NCBI GenBank assembly: GCA_963848825.1 | Contig: CAWKFA010000016.1 | Span: 310,001 to 374,000, forward strand | Direction: 5' to 3' | Length of the DNA: 64,000 bases | From: CAVVSQ01 sp963848825 | GTDB lineage: Bacteria > Planctomycetota > Planctomycetia > Gemmatales > Gemmataceae | Shown: positions 19,136-28,536 of the stretch, in pieces | Position numbering within the stretch: the stretch's first letter is position 1 | Layout: the number at the start of each line of letters is the position of its first letter | Made by a program: the position numbers and the translations under genes | The notes under the pieces: model-generated | The model's input: the letters and a program-made list of their open reading frames with translations, nothing else | Database searches by the model: none | Told to the model about the DNA's origin: nothing

Positions 19136-20522
19136 GGCTCTTCGTGAAGTCGAGTGGGTAAAAAAGTAGATCATCTTACCTATTTCAAAGCTTTGGGAGC
19201 ATGCACGTGAGGATTTTCAGACGTAGATATTCCTCATCGCGGAAGCCGTAGGCGCGTCGCTGGATGACGCGTATTTTGTTGTTGAGACCCTCGACGAATC
19301 CCAGGGCCACTTTGTTGTTGGCATGACAATAAGCCACGATGCCGTCCCAATGGCTCTGGATCAAGTTCGCGAATTCCTCGTAGGGTTTTAAGCGTTGCCA
19401 CCTGAGGGACTCCACCCAATTGGAGAAAAAGCGTAGGGCCCAACCGGGAGACTCGTAGCTCCAGAGCTGTTCGAAAGACTCCTTGAGGAGGTAGGCTTTG
19501 TATAGTCGCTTGTTGGCGTTGAATAATAGCTTCAACGCTTTTCTACCCTTCAGAGTGAGGTTGCGCCAACGCGACAACAAAGCATACTTTTGCCCCTTGA
19601 TATAACGTCGGCCAGGCCCCGTCAGCCGGCCGTATTCTTTCTTGCGAACCGTGTCCAAAGCATCTTGCAAATGGCGCAGCACATGGAACTTGTCGTAGAT
19701 AATCAGGGCTTGTGGGGCATTTCCTTTCTTGCGGGTGGAACTGTGGAACGCCTTCCACATGTCCATGACCGCCAGGCGGATTTTGCTGGATTTTTCGGGG
19801 CCCAGCCAAGCAAAGAAGGCGTCCATGCTTTCCTCGGAGCGATCCTTGCCGCCGAACCATATGGGCCGCCCCCGAATCAGGTCGCTGACTACAATGCGGT
19901 AGCTGTGGCCTTTGCCGATAGCAATTTCGTCGATGCCAATCGCCCTGGGGGCAGGTTGTTTGGCCCGTCGAAGTTGCTCGGCCATGTACTGCTTGTCCAA
20001 CTCCTTGACGGTATGCCAATCCAAGGTCAGTTCGTCGGCCACGGCCTTGACCGAACTGTCCCGGCAACGCCGTCCCACGAAGTAGGCAAACCGTTTCGTG
20101 TAAAACGGATTGTCGGCAAGCCAGTCCAGACTTTCGGTCTTCACGCCAGCGCACCACGAACACGCTACTCGACGAATCGAGAAATCGAGGTAAACGCGCT
20201 TGTCGCCACAGGAAAGGTCGCGGACACGGCGTGACCTTTGATCGTAAAACGCGGCAGACACCTGACCACAAACCCCACAGGCCGTTTTTTTCGGCGCCGC
20301 TGGAGGGTGACGACCACAGCGACCGGATCGCCAAAGATCCCATGGACGCTGGCCAAAGGATCGAACCCAGGGAACCGATAGACGTCGCGTATTTGTCGAG
20401 TTGATGGCATAGGTCCATCAATACAGATTTCCCCTCGAAAGAAAAGAACGTTTTTGCAGCAAATAATCAGCTCTCAGGGGGTCTGGACGCCTAAATTCAC
20501 CCACTCGACTTCACGAAGAGCC
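19136..20522. mobile_element. ISL3-family insertion sequence, 1387 bp
   Basis: Perfect 24-bp terminal inverted repeats (19136-19159 and 20499-20522) beginning GGCTCTTCGTGAAGTCGAG. An identical 8-bp direct repeat, AATATTCA, flanks both ends, the duplication size known for ISL3. One minus-strand transposase fills the element. Intact ends and exact duplication argue for a recent insertion. The target was the loop of a pre-existing inverted-repeat element. Confidence 0.93.
19185..20410 (-). CDS. ISL3-family transposase, two frames joined at A7
   Basis: The N-terminal frame starts at 20410 (MPSTRQIRDVYRFPGFDP) and the main frame runs to 19185. The main frame contains the second half of a zinc ribbon (ACGVCGQ upstream of the nominal GTG start at 20261, then RVACSWC) and the DDE catalytic core: D in GIDEIAIGKGHS, D in LAVMDMWKAF, E in FVEGLNNKIRVIQRRAYGF. 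The frames meet at CGA-AAA-AAA-C (about 20284-20294 on the minus strand), where a -1 shift on A_AAA_AAA restores the zinc ribbon. This may be programmed frameshifting or a miscounted A run. Joined length is about 408 residues, normal for the family. Confidence 0.9.
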
Positions 20523-20666
20523 AATATTCATGATCCAGGGAATTGCTTTTGGCGATCAAATCAGCGCCATCGGCTATTTCGGTGGGTCACGCGAGTACGC
20601 TCGACGCCACCCTACATTTGCGAAACCCGCCCAAGCTCGACGAAATTCGCCATGGGCCGTAGTCCC

Positions 20667-20808
20667 GTAGGGTGGCGTCGAGCGTACTCGCGCTGACCCA
20701 CCGGAATGCTCACAATGATGTTCATGATCCAGGGAATTGCGTTTGCGATTAATTCAGCGCCATCGGGTATTTCGGTGGGTCAGCGCGAGTACGCTTGACC
20801 CACCCTAC
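20667..20808. repeat. 142-bp inverted-repeat element, copy 3
   Basis: Same arms and loop motifs as 18908-19051 but diverged: the left arm ends ACCCACCGGAATG and the right arm reads ACGCTTGACCCACC instead of ACGCTCGACGCCACC. The copy of the upstream gene's last 22 bases sits just before it (20636-20657). It ends about 100 bp before the caspase-like gene start, so it may influence that gene's transcription. Confidence 0.85.
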
Positions 20809-20910
20809 ATCTGCGGAAACTGCCGCTCGGATCTTCCTTGATCTTGCTTGCGCGGTGGGGTTATGGCTACTGTAGTTACCAGACTTTCCCCACTTACGGC
20901 TGGTTTATCC

Positions 20911-22486
20911 ATGAAATCATTGCAGCGTCACTCTCTTGTTCTCCTCGCCATTTTGGTCGCCTCGATTTGTCCCCTGCGGGCACGAGCCGACGAGGCGGAG
21001 GAGGCCAAGCATGTCCATTTTCTATTGGCGGTCGATACCGTCACGCCGGGCACGCGCGAACTTGGGCTCGATTTGGATCGCGATCGCGTGCTGGACACGA
21101 TTCGGCAAGCCATGAAAAGCGTGGGCTACACCGAGGGGGCCAACGGCCGCTATAGCATTCGGGTGTTGCAGGGCAAAGACATGACCGAAAAGAATGTGCT
21201 GGACTATTTCCGCACGCTCAACCCGGCCCCTGGGGATACGCTCGTCTTCTACTACACCGGCCACGGCGGCTTCTATCCGGAAAAGGGCCACCTACTGGCC
21301 ATGTACAACCAGAACAAACGCCGCGCCGATGTGGATCGGAAGGAACTGCTGTCGGCGATGGCCCGGCACAATCCGCGTGCCATGATCGTGCTCACCGATT
21401 GTTGTGCCTCCAGCGATGTTCCCATTATTCCAGGCGGCAGCAAGGCTACCGCGCCCGATCCGAAAAAGAAGGTCCCCCTGCAGGCCACGGGCAAGGGTGA
21501 AGTCTTTCGCGACCTGTTCTTCCGCGCGCGGCGTGATTAATATCACGGCCGCCCGGACGGGTTCGGCGGCGCACGGCCAGCGCGAGAAGGGGGCAGCTTC
21601 TTCACATTGGCGTTATGCAAGCTCCTCAAGGAGCAACCCGGGCAGTTCAAACGCGGCGCCGACCATGTGGCCTGGCCAGACTTTTACCCGGCCCTCGTGA
21701 CGCACACCGAGTTCGAGTCGCTGTATTACGAGACGGTGAGAGGGGAGAAGGTGGCCTATTTTCATACGCCCGAGGCCTTCATGCTGGGCGACCCGGTGCG
21801 CACGGCCAAAGGGCCGGAAGTCAACACCAGCCATGTCCTTTTGACCCTGGATGACAAACTGAGCAAGAAGGACACGAGTTTCAAAAAGGGAAATGCCGTT
21901 TTCTACCTCAAGCAGAATCCCGTGCAATTCGGCAAAGGCAAGGCCTACTTGATTTCGTTACACAGCTCTCACTTCGACACCTACTTTGTACCTGAAAGAT
22001 CAAAACGACAAGACCGTGGCGGAGAATGACGACTATGGCTCGACGACCACGCGTTCGCGCGTGCTTTTTTACGCGCCGGCCGAGGGAAAATACCAGGCTG
22101 GCATCACTTCCTTTGGTCCCCGGGAGACGGGCGAATATTCGCTGACCGTGCAGGAAGCCCTCCTCGTGGACCAGTTGACCGCGAAGGACCGGCGCGATCG
22201 CTATTGCCTGGGCGCGTACGCCAAGGTCCATCCGGTGCACCTGACCGCCTTCCGGACGTATACGATTCAGCTGGAAAGCGAGGATACGAGCAAATTCGAT
22301 CCGTATTTGCGCGTCGAAGACGAATTCGGCAACACCATTGCCATGAACGACGACGAGGACACCAACCAGCAGCGCTTCAACTCGATGATCTCCTTTCGCA
22401 CCCTCCACGGCGGCACCTATTACCTCGTGGCAACCTCCTACCTGCCAGCCCAGGTGGGCCGCTACGCCGTTTTTATTCAGCGGTGA
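20911..22486 (+). CDS. Exported caspase-like (C14) protease with C-terminal PPC-like domains, frameshifted
   Basis: Start at ATG 20911 (MKSLQRHSLVLLAILVASIC, signal peptide to about residue 27). The caspase fold is clear: LVFYYTGHGGFYPEKGHLLA with catalytic His118 and AMIVLTDCCASSDV with Cys164/165. Frames change near 21530 and 21588 (joined: RGVINITAARTGSAAHGQ then GGSFFTLALCKLLKEQ), and near 21985. The last segment has two beta-rich repeats of PPC type (KTVAENDDYGS to GEYSLTVQEA; FDPYLRVEDEFGNTIAMNDD to GRYAVFIQ). Peptidase C14 homologues cut after basic residues; the substrate is unknown. Three shifts in 1.6 kb leave open whether the gene is decayed or mis-sequenced. Confidence 0.78.
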
Positions 22487-22511
22487 CAAATGCCGCGGCA
22501 AATCATGCCTG

Positions 22512-23048
22512 TTATTTCTTTGATTTCTTGAGGCCGATCCCTTGGATCGAGTGAGTCTCGCCTTCCTTGGTGTACCTTTCACGAAACGCCCTGCTGCACG
22601 ACCAAGGGAGTTGTTTTCGCTGAAGACCCAGCTTTTGCAGGACTTCTTCAAGGGAGATTCCTTGATCGCTTCGGGTCAAACGCCCCAAGACCCGGTAGAC
22701 GATAGCATCCCCAGAGGTAATAAGTAATGTTTCTTTGCTTTGGCACAAATAAGCAAGTGCTTCGCTTTCACCCGGGTCGAGGCCGCCAACATACAACGGA
22801 TCAAATTGGTCGCAGAACTTTTTTATGTCGCTCAACGCCACATCGAACACCTGAACCCTTTTCTGTTTGATGTCATCCCTTAAGTCGATGGGCTTCTTGT
22901 CGCCAGCTTCCTCGTAAAAGTCCGCTTCGCCGACGACGGTGCCGGGCAAATGCACGTCGCAGATTGCGATGAATCTTGACCAGATGCCGAACTCGTGGAG
23001 ATGAATCACCACGTTGGCGTCAAGGATGAGTAACTTCAACCTGGACAT
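22512..23048 (-). CDS. PIN-domain protein, putative ribonuclease toxin
   Basis: Start at ATG 23048 (MSRLKLLILDANVVIHLHEF); a TTG at 23072 is possible. The first acidic residue of the PIN site is in ILDANVVIH; further acidic residues lie in DPGESEALAYL and LITSGDAIVYRVLG, the usual order of a PIN nuclease. The start overlaps the end of the XRE-ImmA gene by 29 nt, indicating translational coupling. PIN nucleases paired with an antitoxin cleave RNA; here the partner is the HTH/metallopeptidase upstream. The stop is 26 bp from the convergent caspase-like gene. Confidence 0.88.
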   Translation of the reverse strand: MSRLKLLILDANVVIHLHEFGIWSRFIAICDVHLPGTVVGEADFYEEAGDKKPIDLRDDIKQKRVQVFDVALSDIKKFCDQFDPLYVGGLDPGESEALAYLCQSKETLLITSGDAIVYRVLGRLTRSDQGISLEEVLQKLGLQRKQLPWSCSRAFRERYTKEGETHSIQGIGLKKSKK

Positions 23049-24129
23049 CTTCGGTGGCGTCCTGCTCGACAAGTTTTATGGCATCTCGCCGCGTGATGCC
23101 GACATATTCTGCATAACGGCCCGTGGAAATCATTCCTTTGCGAAGCGCTTGACGTGCCAGCACCTCAAAACGAAGCGGCCTGCGAGGAGGCATGTCCTTC
23201 TCCCGAACATCCCAAGAGCCGATCTGCTCACGCAGTTTTGTGACAGTCGGTTGAATTTTCTCCGCTGGAATGTTGTAGACAAAAGCCATTTGCCAGACGA
23301 CGGACTCGACGGATAGATCAAACTCCCTGGCAATCTCAAACAAACCGTCGAAGCCGATCTTGCCCGATTCATTGCAGTGCGCATTGACGGCCTCTCGGAA
23401 AACCTCCTCCGGCATTAACAAGTTCCTGGCGAAGCAAGTTGCCAGTTTCTCCTCCTGTTCCGAGGGCTGTTCGGATTGGCCAGCCGCATCGTGACGGAAC
23501 ACCCGCCATGTAAGGAGATGGAAAAGTTCATGCGCCAGGTCGAAATTCCGACGCCAGCGTACATTCTTCGAGTTCAACAGCACCGCAGCGCCAAACTCGT
23601 CGGAGAGAGTGCACGCTGCACTCCCGCTTGGCTCGAAATCCAAATGGAAGACCTTTACGTTGCAGACTTCCTCCAGCACACGGAGCAACGTCTGCCCTGG
23701 TCGATCACCCAAACCAAGTTCATTTCGCACTCGGCGGGCAAGACTGGCAGCAAACGAATAGTTCAATCTCGATTCTCCTGTTGCTACCGAGGGTAGTTTG
23801 ATAACGGTGTGTTGCCCGCAGAGAGCTTCCAGCGTTCGATATTTATCCGCAAGATCGAGCAAGGTCGCCTGCAACTCCTCCGCATTTGGGGATTGAGGGC
23901 GCTGCCTCCAGAGAACGCGTGACGAAGGCACAGGTTGATCGTCCAGGAAGCTAGATAGGGATCGGTGATACGTTTCCGTCAACTGCTTCAGTTGCCCGAG
24001 GCGAGGTTCACGACGCCCGTTCTCAAAGTCTGAAAGCGTGGAAACGCCAATCCCGGACCGCTCGCACACTGTTTCAAGCGTTAGCTTCAAGCCGAGACGA
24101 GCAGTTTTCAACTTTTCCGAAAGTTCCAT
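23020..24129 (-). CDS. XRE-type HTH and ImmA/IrrE metallopeptidase fusion, putative antitoxin/regulator
   Basis: 369 residues, uninterrupted. Residues 1-60 are an XRE helix-turn-helix (TLETVCERSGIGVSTLSDFE). The central domain is ImmA/IrrE (DUF955): zinc motif HELFH at 200-204 and the downstream EEKLATCFARNLLMPEEVF. The C-terminal ~80 residues include a helical domain (LRFEVLARQALRKGMISTGR). The downstream PIN gene overlaps its end. Known for the family: ImmA/IrrE proteases cleave partner repressors, and HTH fusions bind their own promoter. Using it as the antitoxin of the PIN protein is inferred from arrangement. Confidence 0.92.
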   Translation of the reverse strand: MELSEKLKTARLGLKLTLETVCERSGIGVSTLSDFENGRREPRLGQLKQLTETYHRSLSSFLDDQPVPSSRVLWRQRPQSPNAEELQATLLDLADKYRTLEALCGQHTVIKLPSVATGESRLNYSFAASLARRVRNELGLGDRPGQTLLRVLEEVCNVKVFHLDFEPSGSAACTLSDEFGAAVLLNSKNVRWRRNFDLAHELFHLLTWRVFRHDAAGQSEQPSEQEEKLATCFARNLLMPEEVFREAVNAHCNESGKIGFDGLFEIAREFDLSVESVVWQMAFVYNIPAEKIQPTVTKLREQIGSWDVREKDMPPRRPLRFEVLARQALRKGMISTGRYAEYVGITRRDAIKLVEQDATEDVQVEVTHP

Positions 24130-24402
24130 TATTTTTACCGTTACGAAGGTGAGTATTCGCCCGCTATTTCTGGACTTACGAAATTATATCGGCAATTAAC
24201 GACAAAAAATAGCTTAGTTTTTCTAATAATAAGAAATACCAACGTCTACGAGAATGACGAAAGTTCACAGTATCAGTCCAAAACGCGCGACCCTTTGACA
24301 TTTCTCGACCATGCTCGAACTCTAAGCCTTGCCAGTCGCTCCCTTTTACATACAATAATTGAAGGTGCAAATTTTGTATCTCAAAGCAAGAGAGCCCTGA
24401 CG
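24130..24402. promoter_or_regulatory. AT-rich divergent promoter region of the XRE-ImmA/PIN module
   Basis: 273 bp between the minus-strand XRE-ImmA start and the plus-strand gene at 24403, much richer in A/T than its surroundings (24180-24240 especially). Two direct copies of TTACGAA (24142-24148, 24177-24183), 35 bp apart just upstream of the XRE gene, are candidate half-sites for autoregulation. This is inferred from position only. Confidence 0.35.
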
Positions 24403-24912
24403 ATGCCGCTCGCAGAGCAGTTCGCCCAAGACCGCCAGGGCCGGCGCTTCGCCGATGTGCTGAACGGCACCCGCATCTCGTTCGCGGCGATCCTGGACTT
24501 TTTCAATCACCCCGACCGTCAGCGCCGCCTCGTTGAAAGCGAACTTCACCACGACCGCCCTGCGTTGGCCGGGGTGGTTCGCGAACTTGAGCATCGGCAG
24601 GACGTGGACAAGTTCTTCCGCACCAACGACGGGCATGTGACCACGCGCTTCCGTCAGGCGATCGGCGTCGTTGTGCGGGTCATCATGGAAGCGCACGGCT
24701 GGAAAACGACGGGGCGGAAAGGGTCGCTGGGCGTGCGGGCGAAAGTCGCGACCCGTACTCCCTCTGCCGGGGCTTACCACAACACGGGCGGCCTGGCCGT
24801 GTGGTTCACCCGTGCCGAGCGTTACGAACTCGTGGCCGGGTCGCCCTACCGCTCCGTGGAGGAGCGCGCCGCGGAGATCGAACTAGCCATCGCAACGACC
24901 GAGCCGGAGTGA
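24403..24912 (+). CDS. Uncharacterised protein, about 170 residues
   Basis: Start placed at ATG 24403 (MPLAEQFAQDRQGRRFADVL); an in-frame ATG at 24295 would add 36 residues encoded by AT-rich DNA, which is unlikely. The product is charged and soluble, with no signal peptide or membrane helix; helical in the first two thirds (ADVLNGTRISFAAILDFFNH; GVVRELEHRQDVDKFFRTND), then a basic, small-residue-rich stretch. I do not recognise the family. Base use is strongly GC-rich, like the kinases downstream, from which it is separated by about 50 bp, and unlike the upstream AT-rich spacer. Confidence 0.7.
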   Translation: MPLAEQFAQDRQGRRFADVLNGTRISFAAILDFFNHPDRQRRLVESELHHDRPALAGVVRELEHRQDVDKFFRTNDGHVTTRFRQAIGVVVRVIMEAHGWKTTGRKGSLGVRAKVATRTPSAGAYHNTGGLAVWFTRAERYELVAGSPYRSVEERAAEIELAIATTEPE

Positions 24913-24963
24913 CGTGATGGGTCAATGAGATTTTGACCCGTCGTGCCGCCGACCAGAAAGAGC

Positions 24964-26885
24964 ATGATGCCGGATTCGCAACCACTTTCGTTCAGCGCCG
25001 ACGCCATCGTGGATACCGTGCGGGAGCCGATGCTGGTCCTGAACGGCGACCTGCGGGTGCGCAGGGCCAACCGTTCGTTCTATCGCACCTTCAAGGTCAC
25101 ACCGGAGGAGACGGTGGACCGGCTGGTGTACGATCTGGGCAATCAGCAGTGGGACATCCCCTGGCTGCGGAAGCTGCTGGAGGAGGTCCTGCCGCAGGAT
25201 ACGGCGTTCGATGACTTCGAGGTCGAACATGTCTTTCCCGATATTGGCCGGAAGTACATGCTCCTCAACGCCCGCCGCATCTGCGGTCAGAACAACCAGA
25301 CCGAGTTCATCCTCCTCGCCATCGAGGACACGACCGAGCGCCGTCAGGCGGAAGAGGCCAGGCGGGAGATCGAGTCCCGGTATACATCCCTCGTGCAGAA
25401 CATCAAGGACCACTCGATCTTCATGATGGACCTGGAAGGGAACATCACCACCTGGAATGCGGAAGCAGAGAAGATCATCGGCTACACCGAGGAGGAGGTT
25501 CTGGGCCGGAACTTCTCGATCATTTTCACCGCCGATGACTTGCAAGCCGGAAAATCCAAGGAAGAACTCCGGCTGGCAAAAGAGGACGGGAGAGCGGAGG
25601 ACGAGCGGTGGCACGTCCGCAAGGGCGGGAGCCGGTTTTGGGCGCTGGGCATCGTGACGCCAATGCACGATGCCAGGGGCAAGCTCACCGGCTTCTCGAA
25701 AATCCTGCGCGACATGACCGACCGGAAGCGCGCGGAGGAAGCTTTGCAACAGGCCGACCGCCACAAGGACGAATTCCTGGCGACGCTGGCCCACGAACTG
25801 CGGAATCCGATGGTGCCGCTGCGGAACGGCCTCCAACTGTTGCGCATGACGACCGAGCCGGAGGCACGGGAGCAGGCCCGCGCGATGATGGAACGGCAGT
25901 TGGGCCAGATGGTGCGGCTCGTGGACGACCTCCTCGACATCAGCCGCATCAGCCGCAACAAACTGGAACTGCGCAAGGCCCGCATCGAATTATGGGCGGT
26001 AATCCAGAGCGCCGTCGAGACGGCCCGCCCGCAGATCGAGGCGAACGGCCACACGCTGACGGTCGCGCTGCCCCCGGCGCCGGTCTATCTCGACGCCGAC
26101 CTGACCCGGCTGGCGCAGGTGTTCTGGAACCTCTTGAACAACAGCGCCAAATACACGGAACCGGGCGGGCACATCAGCCTGACCGCTGAGGTGCGGGGGA
26201 CCGAGGCGGTGGTGACGGTCGAGGACACCGGGATCGGGATACCCGCAGAAGCGTTGCCGCACCTGTTCGAGATGTTTTCTCAGGTGGACCGAAATTTGGA
26301 GCGGCGCAGGGCGGGCTAGGCATCGGTCTGGCCCTGGTCAAAGGGCTGACGGAATCCCACGGCGGGTCGGTCGAAGTCCGCAGCGACGGGATCGGCAAGG
26401 GGAGTGCTTTCATCGTCCGACTGCCGGTCACTCAATGCAGGTCCGTACAGGAAAAGCCGTCACAAAAAAATGGCGATGCTTTCGGGCTAAGGCGGCGTAT
26501 TCTCGTCGTGGACGACAACCGGGACGGTGCTTCGAGCCTCGCCATGCTGCTGACCGTCATGGGACATGACACCCGCATCGCCCACGATGGCCTGGAGGGT
26601 GTGGAACTGGCCGAAGCCTACCGGCCCGACCTGATCGTGCTGGACATCGGGCTGCCCAAGTTGAACGGCCTGGATGTCTGCCGCCGCATTCGGGAGCGGG
26701 ACTGGGCAAAAAACGTCGTCATCGTCGCCGCGACCGGGTGGGGGCAAGACGAGGACCGCCGACGGTCGGAAGAGGCGGGATTCGATCACCACCTGGTCAA
26801 ACCCGTCGATGCCGCGGCCTTGGGAAAGCTGACTTTGACCGGAAGCCGAAAGCAATCGCAACAAGTGTCGAATTCATCCAAATAG
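24964..26885 (+). CDS. PAS hybrid histidine kinase with C-terminal receiver, one frameshift
   Basis: ATG at 24964 (or 24967), with a GTG at 24943 also possible. Order: PAS (about 10-125, ADAIVDTVREPMLVLNGDLR), second PAS (about 145-255, DHSIFMMDLEGNITTWNAEA), HisKA with the phospho-acceptor in ATLAHELRNP, HATPase with N box NLLNNSAKYTEPGG and G box EDTGIGIP. The frame breaks near 26300 after FEMFSQVDRNLER; the next frame resumes QGGLGIGLALVKGLTESHGG, then a receiver domain (RRILVVDDNRD, acceptor Asp in LIVLDIGLPKLNG). No membrane helix is seen, so a cytoplasmic sensor is likely. It lies 35 bp before a close paralogue. Confidence 0.88.
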
Positions 26886-26919
26886 ATGTCTCTGCCCGGG
26901 GACGCAGGAGGGGGAAGCC

Positions 26920-28536
26920 ATGACCGTGGACAACGCCAGCGGCCTCTCGTCGCAGGAGCTGGGAGAACGATTCGACTTACTGGCGACCGAATCGAAGGAA
27001 TACGCCGTATTCCTGGTCGAGCCGGACGGGAAGTTGCTCTGCTGGAACCCTGGTGCGGAGCGCCTGTTCGGCTTTCAGGCGAACGAGATCATCGGACAGC
27101 ACTTCTCCCGCTTTTTTTCGCCCGAAGACGTTCGCAATGGCCAGCCGGAACACGAACTCAAAACGGCCGCCGAGGAAGGCCGGTCGGATAGCGTGCGCTG
27201 GCAAGTGCGCAAGGACGGCACCCGTTTCTGGTGTCAGTCCATTGTGACGCCGCTGCTCAATGAGAAGAAGCAGGCCCGCTCGTTTGCCCGGGTGATGCAC
27301 GATCTCACCGAGAGCCAGGCGACCGAAGTCCAGCGTCAGCGGGCGGACGGCCTCGCCGAATCCAACCGCAACAAGGAAGAATTCCTGGCGCTGCTGTCCC
27401 ACGAACTCCGCAGTCCCCTCTCGCCCATCGTCAATGCCCTGAGCATCCTCCGGCAGATGAAGACGGACAACCCGATTATCGAGAACGCTGGACACATCAT
27501 CGACCGCCAGGTGAGCCAGATGGTACGTCTGGTGGACGACTTGCTCGACATCAGCCGGATCACCAAAGGGAAGTTGCAGCTAACAAATGAAAAAGTGGAA
27601 CTGCGGGTCGTCGCCAACCACGCCGCCGAAACCGCCCGCCCTCTCATGGAGGCCCGCAAGCACGAATTCTCGGTGGCGCTGCCGACGGATCCCGTCTGGG
27701 TGGAGGCGGACCCGGCCCGCATGGAGCAAGTGGTCGTCAACCTCCTCAACAATGCGGCGAAGTACACCGACACAGGCGGACTCATTCGGATGACCGTGAG
27801 TCAGGAAGGGGGCGACGCCGTGATCCGGGTGTGGGATAACGGCGTTGGCATCGCTCCGGAGATGCTCCCCAAGGTCTTCGAGTTATTCACCCAGGTTGAC
27901 GGCTCACTCGGTCGAACCTATGGCGGGTTGGGGATCGGGCTGGCCCTCGCCCGCAAGTTGGTCGAGTTGCAAGAGGGGCGGCTCCTGGCGCAGAGCGGCG
28001 GACTCGGCAAGGGGAGCGAGTTCACGGTCAAGCTGCCGGCAGTCGCCGGTGCGTCGGGCCAGAAATCGAAGACCATCTTGGAACCGAGAGAGCCAACCGG
28101 ACAATCCCTCCGCGTGATGGTGGTGGAAGATAATGTCGATGCCGCGGACAGCCTGAGCATGTTGCTGCGGCTGTATGGACATGACGTGCAAGTGGCGCGC
28201 ACCGGCCCGACCGCACTGGAAATGGCCTCAACTTCCCGGCCCGACGTGGTGCTGCTGGACATCGGCCTTCCGGGGATGGACGGGTATCAGGTCGCCCAGC
28301 ACTTGCGAGCAAGGCCAGAGTTCAAGGGCGTGAAGATTTGCGCCTTGACCGGCTACACCCCAAGTGATGCCGACCGCCAGCGGCATCAGGAATGGGGGTT
28401 CGACCACTACTTCGTCAAGCCGGTGAGCCTTGAGAAATTGAACGAATTGTTCCGAACGATCCAGCCCGTGCTGGATACACCCCTGACCGACGCAACACCG
28501 AACGAAAGTCGAGGAGAGAATCATGGCAATAGCTGA
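26920..28536 (+). CDS. PAS hybrid histidine kinase with C-terminal receiver
   Basis: 538 residues, intact. One PAS domain (AVFLVEPDGKLLCWNPGAER), HisKA with ALLSHELRSPLSP, HATPase with NLLNNAAKYTDTGG, VWDNGVGIAP and YGGLGIGLALARK, then a receiver domain with RVMVVEDNVDAADS and acceptor Asp in VVLLDIGLPGMDG. It resembles the preceding kinase throughout but has a single PAS, so the pair probably arose by duplication. The end overlaps the next gene by 14 nt. The C-terminal receiver could act as phosphate sink or relay; no DNA-binding output protein is adjacent. Confidence 0.95.
   Translation: MTVDNASGLSSQELGERFDLLATESKEYAVFLVEPDGKLLCWNPGAERLFGFQANEIIGQHFSRFFSPEDVRNGQPEHELKTAAEEGRSDSVRWQVRKDGTRFWCQSIVTPLLNEKKQARSFARVMHDLTESQATEVQRQRADGLAESNRNKEEFLALLSHELRSPLSPIVNALSILRQMKTDNPIIENAGHIIDRQVSQMVRLVDDLLDISRITKGKLQLTNEKVELRVVANHAAETARPLMEARKHEFSVALPTDPVWVEADPARMEQVVVNLLNNAAKYTDTGGLIRMTVSQEGGDAVIRVWDNGVGIAPEMLPKVFELFTQVDGSLGRTYGGLGIGLALARKLVELQEGRLLAQSGGLGKGSEFTVKLPAVAGASGQKSKTILEPREPTGQSLRVMVVEDNVDAADSLSMLLRLYGHDVQVARTGPTALEMASTSRPDVVLLDIGLPGMDGYQVAQHLRARPEFKGVKICALTGYTPSDADRQRHQEWGFDHYFVKPVSLEKLNELFRTIQPVLDTPLTDATPNESRGENHGNS

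Larger units (their letters stand above)
19089..20615. repeat. Inverted-repeat element copy 2, interrupted by an IS
   Basis: The left part (19089-19135, lacking the first 12 or so arm bases) and right part (20523-20615) together rebuild the same element as 18908-19051. The loop is split at AATATTCA, duplicated on both sides of the IS (19128-19135 and 20523-20530). The right arm lacks one base (GGTCACGCGAG versus GGTCAGCGCGAG). Confidence 0.85.

Noticed and set aside
18857..20830. CRISPR array
   Set aside because: Units are 142-144 bp with long inverted arms, not short repeats with unique spacers; no cas gene seen.
26920..28536. Chemotaxis or phytochrome kinase assignment
   Set aside because: Only PAS, HisKA, HATPase and receiver domains are visible; no GAF, PHY, CheW or methyl-accepting region.
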